Assembly: GCF_022815725.1 (NCBI RefSeq)
Contig: NZ_JALGRF010000001.1
Location: forward strand, 1,251,351-1,315,350
Length of the DNA stretch: 64,000 bases
Reading direction: 5' to 3'
Origin: Streptomyces sp. APSN-46.1
GTDB lineage: Bacteria > Actinomycetota > Actinomycetes > Streptomycetales > Streptomycetaceae
Below are positions 57,519 to 64,000 of the stretch, piece after piece (positions within the stretch are counted from its first letter, which is position 1; the number at the start of each line of letters is the position of its first letter). The translations under genes and the position numbers were made by a program. The notes below the pieces were generated by a model. The model did not search any database. It was not told the origin of the DNA and saw only the letters and a list, made by a program, of their open reading frames with translations.

Positions 57519-58580
57519 TCAGCGGGACAGCTCTTCCTTCAGGGCCTGGAGGAAGCCGTCCACGTCCTCTTCGCTGGTGTCGTAGCTGCACATCCAGCGG
57601 ACGTCACCGGCCATCTCGTCCCAGAAGTAGAAGCGGTAACGCTGCTGCAGCCGCCGCGACACCTCGTGCGGAAGCCGCGCGAACACCGCGTTCGCCTGCA
57701 CCGGGTAGAGGATCTCCACGCCGTCGGTCTCGCGCACACCCGCGGCCAGCCGCTGCGCCATCTCGTTCGCGTGCCGGGCGTTGCGCAGCCACAGGTCCTT
57801 GGCGAGCAGCGCCTCCAGCTGCACCGACACGAAGCGCATCTTCGACGCGAGCTGCATCGACATCTTGCGGATGTGCTTCATCTGCCGGACCGCGTCCGGG
57901 TTGAGCACCACCACGGCCTCGCCGAACATCATGCCGTTCTTGGTGCCGCCGTACGACAGCACGTCGACACCGGCCGTGTTCGTGAACGCGCGCATCGGCA
58001 CGTCGAGCGAGGCCGCGGCGTTGGCTATCCGGGCACCGTCGAGGTGGACCTTCATGCCCTTGCCGTGCGCGTGCTCGACGATGGCCTTGACCTCGTCAAC
58101 CGTGTACACGGTGCCGAGCTCGGTGTTCTGGGTGATCGAGACGACCTGCGGCATCGCCCGGTGCTCGTCCTCCCAGCCCCAGGCCTGCCGGTCGATGAGC
58201 TCAGGGGTGAGCTTGCCGTCCGGCGTGGGCACGGTGAGCAGCTTGAGGCCCGCCATCCGCTCGGGCGCGCCGCCCTCGTCGACGTTGATGTGCGCCGTCT
58301 CGGCACAGATCACCGCGCCCCAGCGGTCGGTGAGGGCCTGGAGGGCCGTCACGTTCGCACCGGTGCCGTTGAAGACCGGGTACACCTGCGCGTACGGACC
58401 GAAGTGACTGCGGAAGATCTTCTGCAGGTACTCGGTGTACTCGTCGTCGCCGTAGGAGACCTGATGGCCGCCGTTGGCCAGCGCGACGGCTTCCAGGATC
58501 TCCGGATGCACCCCCGCGTAGTTGTCGCTCGCGAAACCACGCACCGCCGGGTCGTGGTGGCGGTGCGCATCGGTTCTCAC
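57519..58580 (-). CDS. Low-specificity L-threonine aldolase family enzyme
   Basis: A 353-residue PLP fold-type I enzyme from GTG 58580, whose start overlaps the SDR stop (GTGA). Landmarks: FASDNYAGVHPEILEAVA and YGDDEYTEYLQKIF at the N-terminus, FNGTGANVTALQAL, VICAETAHINVDEGGAPE, KVHLDGARIANAAAS and the PLP-lysine loop SYGGTKNGMMFGEAVVV. It splits threonine or a beta-hydroxy-amino acid to glycine plus aldehyde, or runs in reverse. Its place behind a DUF6421 gene and an SDR gene suggests a dedicated pathway. Confidence 0.92.
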   Translation of the reverse strand: MRTDAHRHHDPAVRGFASDNYAGVHPEILEAVALANGGHQVSYGDDEYTEYLQKIFRSHFGPYAQVYPVFNGTGANVTALQALTDRWGAVICAETAHINVDEGGAPERMAGLKLLTVPTPDGKLTPELIDRQAWGWEDEHRAMPQVVSITQNTELGTVYTVDEVKAIVEHAHGKGMKVHLDGARIANAAASLDVPMRAFTNTAGVDVLSYGGTKNGMMFGEAVVVLNPDAVRQMKHIRKMSMQLASKMRFVSVQLEALLAKDLWLRNARHANEMAQRLAAGVRETDGVEILYPVQANAVFARLPHEVSRRLQQRYRFYFWDEMAGDVRWMCSYDTSEEDVDGFLQALKEELSR

Positions 58581-59338
58581 GGTTGCGGAGTGAGCCACAG
58601 ACGCTGTCCGTTCACATCGGTGGCGGGCCGCTCCCAGACGCCGGCGATGGCCTCGGCCAGCTCCTTGACGTCGGTGAAGCCCGCGAACTTCGCATTGGGG
58701 CGCTCCGCTCGCATCGCGTCGTGCACCAGTGCCTTGATGACCAGGATCGCAGCCGCGGCACCCGGGCCCTCCTCGCCCCCCGCCTTGCGGAAGGAGTCGG
58801 CGAGCGCGAGCGTCCACGCCTCGGCGGCCGCCTTGCCGGCGTTGTACGCGGCGTTGTTGGCGACCGGCTTGTGCGCGCCGGACTGGCTGATCAGGACGTA
58901 GCGGCCGCGGTCGCTGCGCAGCAGGGCGTCGTGGAAGGCGAGCGACGTGTGCTGGACGGTGCGGATCAGGAGCTTCTCCAGGAAGGTCCAGTCCGCGAGG
59001 TCCGTGTCGGTGAAGGTGGTGCTGCCGCGCCAGCCGCCCACGAGGTGGACGAGCCCGTCGACGTGCCCGAACTCCTTCTCGGTCCGCTCGGCCCACGCCT
59101 TGGTGGCCTCCAGGTCGAGCAGGTCCACGGTGTCACCGATGACACTGGCACCGCCGTGGGCGTAGCGGGCCGCGTCCACGGCCTCGGCCAGACGCGTCGG
59201 GTCGGCGTCGGCGGCCACCACGGTGGCACCCGCCTCCGCGAGGCGGAGCAGGGCGGCGTGGCCGGCCGGCCCACCGGCCCCGGCTACCGCCACCACCGCG
59301 CCCTGAAGCTTCCCGTTGCCGTTTCCCGAGCCGTTCAT
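58577..59338 (-). CDS. Short-chain dehydrogenase/reductase
   Basis: A 253-residue SDR from ATG 59338 with AGGAGG. The cofactor motif is AVVAVAGAGGPAGHAALLRL, a GxGGxxG variant of the usual TGxxxGxG. VDLLDLEATKAWAE, LVHLVGGWRG in place of NNAG, and the catalytic YNAGKAAAEAW (YxxxK) are present, with Ser in LISQSGAHKP. It oxidises or reduces an alcohol/ketone with NAD(P). It is the middle gene of the DUF6421-SDR-threonine aldolase operon, 26 bp after the DUF6421 stop and overlapping the aldolase start. Confidence 0.9.
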   Translation of the reverse strand: MNGSGNGNGKLQGAVVAVAGAGGPAGHAALLRLAEAGATVVAADADPTRLAEAVDAARYAHGGASVIGDTVDLLDLEATKAWAERTEKEFGHVDGLVHLVGGWRGSTTFTDTDLADWTFLEKLLIRTVQHTSLAFHDALLRSDRGRYVLISQSGAHKPVANNAAYNAGKAAAEAWTLALADSFRKAGGEEGPGAAAAILVIKALVHDAMRAERPNAKFAGFTDVKELAEAIAGVWERPATDVNGQRLWLTPQP

Positions 59339-59364
59339 CTGTGCAGCCTCCTGTGGGCGAGAGC

Positions 59365-60789
59365 TCACGCGGCGGCTCGCTCTGCCTGGTCGGTCGTCTG
59401 GACGTGTTCCGCGTTCACAGCAGTGATGCCCTTCGTGGAGGCGATCACGCCCTTGAGCTTCTTGGCGAGGGCCTCATAGAACATGCTCAGCGGAAACTCG
59501 TCCGGAAGCACGTCGTCCACGAGCTTCCGCGGCGGCTGCGTCAGGTCGAGGGCGTCGGGGCCCTTGGCCCATCGGGAGCCCGGGTGCGGGGCGAGGTAGG
59601 TGGAGACCAGCTCGTACGCCTTGAACCAGTGGACCAGCTTCGGGCGGTCGATGCCGGCCCGGTAGAGGTCCTCGATCTCCGCGCACAGCTGGTTCGTGAC
59701 CTGCGGGGCGCGCATCCAGTCGATCTTCAGCGTGTTGTCCGTCCAGCGCACGACGTCGTGCTTGTGGAGGTACGCGAAGAGCAGCTGGCCGCCGAGGCCG
59801 TCGTAGTTCCGGTTGCGGTCGCCGGACACCGGGAAGCGGAACATCCGGTCGAAGAGGACCGCGTACTGCACGTCACGGCCGTGCTCGTTGCCCTCGGACT
59901 CCAGCTTCACGGCCTCCTTGAAGGCGGTGAGGTCACAGCGCAGCTCCTCCAGGCCGTACATCCAGAACGGCTGGCGCTGCTTGATCATGAAGGGGTCGAA
60001 CGGCAGGTCGCCGTGGCTGTGGGTGCGGTCGTGGACCATGTCCCACAGGACGAAGGCCTTCTCGCAGCGCTCCTGGTCCTCGACCATCTTGGCGATGTCC
60101 TCGGGCAGCTCGATGCCCAGGATGTCGACGGCGGCCGCGGTGACCTTGCGGTAGCGGGCGGCCTCGCGGTCGCAGAAGATGCCGCCCCAGGTGAAGCGCT
60201 CGGGGGCCTCACGGACGGCGATGGTCTCCGGGAAGAGCACGGCGGAGTGGGTGTCGTAGCCCGGGGTGAAGTCCTCGAAGGTGATGCCGAGGAAGAGCGG
60301 GTTGTCGTACCGGGTCCGCTCCAGCTCGGAGAGCCACTCGGGCCACACCATCTTCAGCACGACGGCCTCAAGGTTGCGGTCCGGGTTGCCGTTCTGCGTG
60401 TACATCGGGAAGACCACGAGGTGCTGGAGCCCGTCGGCGCGCTCGGCGGCCGGGTGGAAGGCCAGCAGGGAGTCGAGGAAGTCCGGCACGCGGAAGCCGT
60501 CCGCGGCCCATTTGCGCAGGTCGGCGACGAGGGCCGCGTGGTAGGCGGTCGCGTGCGGCAGCAGCGGGGAGAGCCTCTCGACGGCGCCGATGGCCCGCTC
60601 CACGGCGGCCTCGACCTCGGCACGGGCGGGAGCGCCCGCCGCCTCGAAGTCGATCGACCCGTCCTTGGCCTGCCAGGGGCGGATCTCCTCCACGGCGGCC
60701 TTGAGCTCGGGCCACGCCGGGTGGTCGACCACCCGCGCACCGGCGGTTATCACGGCACCGCTGGAACCCGGCACAAGAGTTTCCGTCAT
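59365..60789 (-). CDS. DUF6421 family protein
   Basis: A 474-residue protein of unknown function from ATG 60789 with GGAGGAAG. It is globular, without membrane segments. It has several conserved-looking polar stretches that could be catalytic: FPMYTQNGNPDRNLEAVVLK, FEDFTPGYDTHSAVLFPE, WDMVHDRTHSHGDLPFDP, and SGDRNRNYDGLGGQLLFAYL. The HDRTHSHGD cluster is a candidate metal site. As the first gene of a tight three-gene operon with an SDR and a threonine aldolase, it is most simply an enzyme of the same pathway. The name is from memory of Streptomyces annotation. Confidence 0.82.
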   Translation of the reverse strand: MTETLVPGSSGAVITAGARVVDHPAWPELKAAVEEIRPWQAKDGSIDFEAAGAPARAEVEAAVERAIGAVERLSPLLPHATAYHAALVADLRKWAADGFRVPDFLDSLLAFHPAAERADGLQHLVVFPMYTQNGNPDRNLEAVVLKMVWPEWLSELERTRYDNPLFLGITFEDFTPGYDTHSAVLFPETIAVREAPERFTWGGIFCDREAARYRKVTAAAVDILGIELPEDIAKMVEDQERCEKAFVLWDMVHDRTHSHGDLPFDPFMIKQRQPFWMYGLEELRCDLTAFKEAVKLESEGNEHGRDVQYAVLFDRMFRFPVSGDRNRNYDGLGGQLLFAYLHKHDVVRWTDNTLKIDWMRAPQVTNQLCAEIEDLYRAGIDRPKLVHWFKAYELVSTYLAPHPGSRWAKGPDALDLTQPPRKLVDDVLPDEFPLSMFYEALAKKLKGVIASTKGITAVNAEHVQTTDQAERAAA

Positions 60790-60824
60790 GTCACTTCCTC
60801 CACAGGAGAACCTCACGTTAAGAC

Positions 60825-60854
60825 AGCGTATGCATGTGAGGCTCTCCTACTCAA
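60825..60854 (-). promoter_or_regulatory. Promoter of the DUF6421 operon
   Basis: On the minus strand TTGAGT (60849-60854) and TACGCT (60825-60830) are spaced by 18 bp, in a locally AT-rich stretch. Transcription would start near 60818, giving a leader of about 28 nt with GGAGGAAG before the ATG. Confidence 0.55.
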
Positions 60855-61171
60855 GAGGAAACTCGGGAAATTATCCTGTGGCACCCCCCACTCCGCCGAA
60901 AGTCTTCCCGTCGTTTGCCATGGAATGGATGACTCCGCCCAGTCGACGTCAAGTCGGTGGGGACGCGCCCACGGACGGGCGACGCGGTGCGGACGCGGCT
61001 CCGGGTCCGCCCCCGGGAAGCCCTGGCGGGAAAGGGCCGTACGCCCTTCCGGGTCGCTGCACGGGCGGTCTCATCGCATCCGCGGCGCACTAGCATGCGT
61101 CCTCACCGCGCGCGGCCGGTCGGGACACCGCGACCGCGCGGGGAGCCGCCGTCGACGGAAGCGAGAGAACC
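60855..61171. other. Intergenic region between divergent genes
   Basis: No gene is supported. The left part (60855-60880) is unusually AT-rich for this genome (AAACTCGGGAAATTATCC) and lies upstream of the DUF6421 promoter, a likely activator or operator area. The rest is GC-rich with no clear repeat. The promoter of the GDPD-like gene should be near 61100-61160 but is not obvious. Confidence 0.5.
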
Positions 61172-61864
61172 TTGACTTTCCTCACCATCGGTCACCGCGG
61201 GGTCATGGGTGTCGAACCGGAGAACACCCTCCGGTCGTTCGTCCGCGCGGAACGCTCCGGCATGGACGTCATCGCGCTGGATCTGCAGCTCAGCAAGGAC
61301 GGCGCCCTCGTCGTCCTGCACGACCCCGAGGTGGACCGGACCACCGACGGCGTGGGCGCCGTCGCCGATCTGACCCTGGCCGAGCTGCGCGAGCTGGACG
61401 CCGGGCTCGGCGAGCACGTGCCGGTCTTCGAGGAGGCCCTGGACGCCGTCCGGGCCCCGCTCCAGGTGTCGGTCCGGGATCAGGCCGCCGCCTCCGTGCT
61501 CGCGGAGCTGCTGCTGCGCCGCGATCTGACCACGCGGGTGGAGGTGGCCTCCGTCCACGAGGCGGTGCTCGCCGAGACGGCCCGCCTGGTGCCGGGCGTA
61601 CGGACCGCCCTGTACGTGGACCAGAGCGGCGGCGACGCGTCGGAGGTCGTGGACCGGGCACGGTCCGCGCGTGCCGAAACGGTCGCCCTGAACATCCGGC
61701 GGCTCACGCTGGAGACCGTGGAGGCGGCGCACGCGGCCGGGCTGCGGGTGACCGGCTGGACGGTGAACACCCTGGAGCAGCTGCGGCTGGCTCGGGCGCT
61801 CGAACTGGACGGTGCGGCCACCGACTTCCCGGAGATCCGCCGCACGGGCCGCTTCACGGCCTGA
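61172..61864 (+). CDS. Glycerophosphodiester phosphodiesterase family protein with substituted metal ligands
   Basis: A 230-residue GDPD TIM barrel with a rare TTG start (61172) preceded by GAGAG. It keeps TIGHRGVMGVEPENTLRSF (catalytic His/Arg and Glu) and ALVVLHDPEVDRTTDG (second His). However, the expected E-x-D at DVIELD is DVIALD, and the strand with E-x-K (LQAEIK in relatives) is LQVSVR. Active enzymes use these Glu residues for calcium or other metal. It may therefore be inactive, of altered specificity, or regulatory. The C-terminal part (GWTVNTLEQLRLA, GAATDFPE) is normal. Confidence 0.88.
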   Translation: MTFLTIGHRGVMGVEPENTLRSFVRAERSGMDVIALDLQLSKDGALVVLHDPEVDRTTDGVGAVADLTLAELRELDAGLGEHVPVFEEALDAVRAPLQVSVRDQAAASVLAELLLRRDLTTRVEVASVHEAVLAETARLVPGVRTALYVDQSGGDASEVVDRARSARAETVALNIRRLTLETVEAAHAAGLRVTGWTVNTLEQLRLARALELDGAATDFPEIRRTGRFTA

Positions 61865-61881
61865 GGCAAACGGACGAGCGG

Positions 61882-62421
61882 TTAGAGCGGCTTGACCAGC
61901 AGCTCGAAGGCCAGGTCCGCGCGGAGCGGGATGCCGAAGCGCTGGTCGCCGTACGGGAAGGGGCTCAGCTCGCCGGTGCGCCGGTAGCCGCGGCGCACGT
62001 AGTAGGCGATGAGCTCCTCCCGTACGTTCACCACCGTCATCCGCATCTCCTTGGCGTTCCACGTCGCGCGGACGCGTCGCTCGGCCTCGGCCAGGATCTC
62101 CTTGCCGAGGCCGCCGCCCTGGAGGCCCGGGCGGACCGCGAACATGCCGAAGTAGGCGTGGTCCCCGCGGTGTTCGAGCTGGCAGCACGCGACGAGTTCG
62201 CCCGCGCGCTCGACGACGAGCAGGACGCCGTCCGGGTTGCCGATGACCGCGCGGACCCCGTCCGCGTCGGTGCGCTGCCCGTCCAGGTAGTCCGCCTCCG
62301 TGGTCCACCCGGCTCGGCTGGCGTCGCCCCGGTACGCCGATTCCACGAGCGTGACCAGCTCCGGCACATCCGCGTCCACGGCACTGCGGAAGCTCAGGGC
62401 GGTGGTGTTGGCGGTCGACAT
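61882..62421 (-). CDS. GNAT acetyltransferase
   Basis: A 179-residue GNAT from ATG 62421 with GGAG. It has the family strand-helix core VACCQLEHRGDHAYFGMFAV followed by the acetyl-CoA loop RPGLQGGGLGKEIL, then MRMTVVNVREELIAYYVRRGYRRTGE. The A/G-rich pyrophosphate loop Q-G-G-G-L-G is well kept. Substrate unknown. It faces the GDPD-like gene convergently with only 17 bp between. Confidence 0.9.
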   Translation of the reverse strand: MSTANTTALSFRSAVDADVPELVTLVESAYRGDASRAGWTTEADYLDGQRTDADGVRAVIGNPDGVLLVVERAGELVACCQLEHRGDHAYFGMFAVRPGLQGGGLGKEILAEAERRVRATWNAKEMRMTVVNVREELIAYYVRRGYRRTGELSPFPYGDQRFGIPLRADLAFELLVKPL

Positions 62422-62562
62422 CGGGGCTCCGTTCTACGCGGTGGCGTATGAGTGGCATATGACATGCCCGGTACGGCACGGAGAGCCTAACCCGGGTCGG
62501 CGTGCGGGCCCTCGCGCAGGGGCATCTCTTCCGGTGACGCCGACGCACCGAAAGGTTCCGCC

Positions 62563-63105
62563 GTGCACGGACCCGCGATGTCCCTGTCCGCCTCCGTCTC
62601 CTCCTGGCTGCTCGTACTGCTGTGCGCGGTCAGCGGGGCGTACTGCCTCGGGCGGGTGCGCAGATCGGGGGGCGCGGCCGGCGGGGAGGCCCTGATGGGG
62701 TTCGGCATGGCCGTGATGGCGGCCCCGCTCGGGATCGGCGACGGCTGGCGGGCGCCCGTGCTCGGGGCGGTCTTCTGCGGTGCCGCCCTGCACGCCGTGT
62801 GGCTGCTGCGGGACGGGGCGCACCACGCGCACCATGTGGTGGGGTCGCTGGCGATGGTCTACATGGCCCTCGGCTCCGGCTCCGGCTCCGGGCACGAGGG
62901 GCACGGCGGACACGGAGCCGGGCTGCCGCTCGTCACCGGCACGCTCCTCGTCTACTACGCCGGATACGTGCTGCTGGGCGGGGCCCGGCTGGCAACGGCG
63001 GGCGGCCGGGACGGACAAGGTGTCCACGGCGACCCCGCGGAGGTGATCCGGGCCTGCCGACTGGCCATGGGGACGGGCATGTTGGCGATGCTGCTGACGA
63101 TGTGA
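62563..63105 (+). CDS. DUF5134 membrane protein
   Basis: A 180-residue membrane protein from GTG 62563 with AAAGG. It has four to five hydrophobic helices (about 8-25, 40-58, 62-80, 86-105, 115-140) and a last one at the C-terminus. A His-rich loop (DGAHHAHHVVGS and later HEGHGGHGAG) may bind metal. This matches the actinobacterial DUF5134 family, of unknown role, frequently next to M56 peptidase or BlaI genes, as here. No BlaI gene lies between it and the M56 gene. Confidence 0.85.
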   Translation: MHGPAMSLSASVSSWLLVLLCAVSGAYCLGRVRRSGGAAGGEALMGFGMAVMAAPLGIGDGWRAPVLGAVFCGAALHAVWLLRDGAHHAHHVVGSLAMVYMALGSGSGSGHEGHGGHGAGLPLVTGTLLVYYAGYVLLGGARLATAGGRDGQGVHGDPAEVIRACRLAMGTGMLAMLLTM

Positions 63106-63215
63106 AGCCGCGAAGCCGTAAGGCCGTTGGCGACCCGCCCCGGCAAACGTGTGCTGCGTCACCAAACACCCCGGGCGATACCCCCGGGTAGTCCCCCGCT
63201 CATAGGCTGGCGGAC

Positions 63216-64000
63216 ATGATGGTCCCCGCCGTTCTCCTGATGCTCGGCGCACTGACCGCGGTGCTCGCCCCCCGCCTGCTGGCCCGGGCCGAGTGGCCCG
63301 AGCGTGAACCCGTGGTCGCGCTGTGGGCATGGCAGTGCGTGGTGGGCGCGGTGCTCCTGTGCTTCGCGCTGTCGATGCTGCTGAGCGCCGCGGCGGCCTG
63401 GGTCGCGGTGCGGGGCCCGCTCTTCGCCGCCGCCCCGCACGGGGTGGTCCACGCCTACGGCCTGGGTGCGGAGGGCGGCGCCTGGGCCACGGTCACCGCG
63501 CTCGCACTGGCGGGCGGCGGCCTGTGGACCGGGGCCATGCTGACCCGCGAGGTGGTCCGGGCCCGGGCCCGACGGCGTGCCCAGGGGGCCGAACTGCTGG
63601 TCCGCGCCCCGCTGCTGCCCGGGGAGGATCCCCGGGGCGCGCGGCTCGTCGTACTGGAGGGGCCGCGGCCCGACGCGTGGTGGCAGCCCGGCGCGACACC
63701 GCAGCTGGTGGTCACCACAGCGGCGCTGGAGCGGCTCAAGGGCAGCCAGCTGGATGCCGTACTGGCGCACGAGCAGGGGCATGTGGCGGCGCGGCACGAC
63801 TGGCTGCTGCACTGCTCGCGGGCGCTGGCCGGCGGGTTCCCGCAGGTGCCGGTGTTCGCGGCGTTCGAGGCGGAGATGCACCGGCTCGTCGAGCTGGCCG
63901 CCGACGACGTGGCCTCGCGCCGGTACGGCCGGCTGACCATCGCGCTGGCGCTGGTCGGACTCAACGAGGACCGGGGGGTCTTCGGGCCCTGCCCGACGCC
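63216..64000 (+). CDS. M56-family (BlaR1-like) membrane metallopeptidase, C-terminus cut
   Basis: At least 261 residues, truncated by the right edge. ATG 63216, with a second ATG next to it, is the start. Three to four membrane helices precede the zinc motif VLAHEQGHVAARHDW (HExxH = HEQGH, about residues 188-192). The third-ligand Glu is in LVELAADDVASR. M56 proteins cleave cytosolic repressors such as BlaI, but no BlaI-like gene is adjacent in the window. TAGGCT (63203-63208) ends 7 bp before the ATG, so the transcript could be leaderless, though no -35 was seen. Confidence 0.9.
   Translation, partial: MMVPAVLLMLGALTAVLAPRLLARAEWPEREPVVALWAWQCVVGAVLLCFALSMLLSAAAAWVAVRGPLFAAAPHGVVHAYGLGAEGGAWATVTALALAGGGLWTGAMLTREVVRARARRRAQGAELLVRAPLLPGEDPRGARLVVLEGPRPDAWWQPGATPQLVVTTAALERLKGSQLDAVLAHEQGHVAARHDWLLHCSRALAGGFPQVPVFAAFEAEMHRLVELAADDVASRRYGRLTIALALVGLNEDRGVFGPCPT

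Noticed and set aside
59341..62451. Plus-strand open frame of more than 1000 codons
   Set aside because: It lies antisense to the DUF6421 and SDR genes and has shadow composition; the real genes have ribosome sites and motifs.

Overview
The window is a piece of an actinobacterial chromosome, almost certainly Streptomyces or a close relative. It is very GC-rich with strong third-position G/C bias and frequent GTG starts, and it carries families typical of streptomycetes (DUF6777-, streptophobe-, DUF6243-, DUF6421-, DUF6986- and DUF5134-like proteins, Hanks-type kinases, mycothiol-linked DinB-like and F420-linked families). In the coding sequence I read I found a single TTA leucine codon, in the gene at 6390. 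About 60 protein genes are called, mostly short operons of ordinary metabolism and regulation. I saw no rRNA, tRNA or CRISPR array.

Layout. 1-4.5 kb: a membrane protein with a long KED[VL]P pentapeptide tail that runs off the left edge, a hydrophobic membrane protein, and a coupled SH3-protein/Ser-Thr kinase pair. 4.7-10 kb: a zinc-type CDF exporter, a Nudix hydrolase, a Tm-1-like (UPF0261) protein with the TTA codon, and a transmembrane Ser/Thr kinase coupled to a small membrane protein that resembles the kinase's outer domain. 10-16 kb: a GNAT-AAA+ fusion, a secreted trypsin-like protease, an lnt operon, and a VOC protein behind a near-perfect SoxR/MerR-type promoter. 16-20 kb: ADP-ribosylglycohydrolase, a decayed ABC-F gene with an internal inversion, an Asp/Glu racemase and an HpnB-like glycosyltransferase. 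21-29 kb: a low-complexity protein, MOSC protein, Rv1733c-like protein, a beta-helix/AAA+ fusion and, convergent and overlapping with it, a repeat-headed multi-pass membrane hydrolase.

29-36.5 kb: SRPBCC protein, Cds1-like PLP enzyme, anti-sigma-type ATPase, ROK regulator, AlkB-like dioxygenase, mycothiol-dependent enzyme, a frameshifted DUF6332-like gene, N-formylglutamate amidohydrolase and a GNAT. 36.5-38.9 kb is a small decayed mobile island: two IS200/IS605-type end hairpins, a TnpB C-terminal relic, a chimeric IS5-family relic, and an orphan barstar gene. 39-52 kb: a TetR/F420-nitroreductase pair with two similar operators, a secreted beta-propeller, geranylgeranyl reductase, M20 dipeptidase, MBL hydrolase, a P-loop kinase-Nudix fusion, LacI regulator, an aldolase-like protein and etfBA.

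52-64 kb: a flavin reductase preceded by a 26-residue cysteine-type leader peptide, thioredoxin, PlsC-type acyltransferase, an XRE-cupin/methyltransferase/MFS set, a transglutaminase-like protein whose start codon sits in the loop of a perfect hairpin, a DUF6421-SDR-threonine aldolase operon, a GDPD-like protein lacking key metal ligands, a GNAT, a DUF5134 protein and an M56 peptidase cut by the right edge.

The observations that stand out most are the SoxR-type leaderless promoter, the cysteine leader peptide, the beta-helix-AAA+ / membrane hydrolase pair, the GNAT-AAA+ fusion, the uncharacterised DUF6421 operon and the mosaic of mobile-element relics. Family names come from reading translated sequence without database searches.
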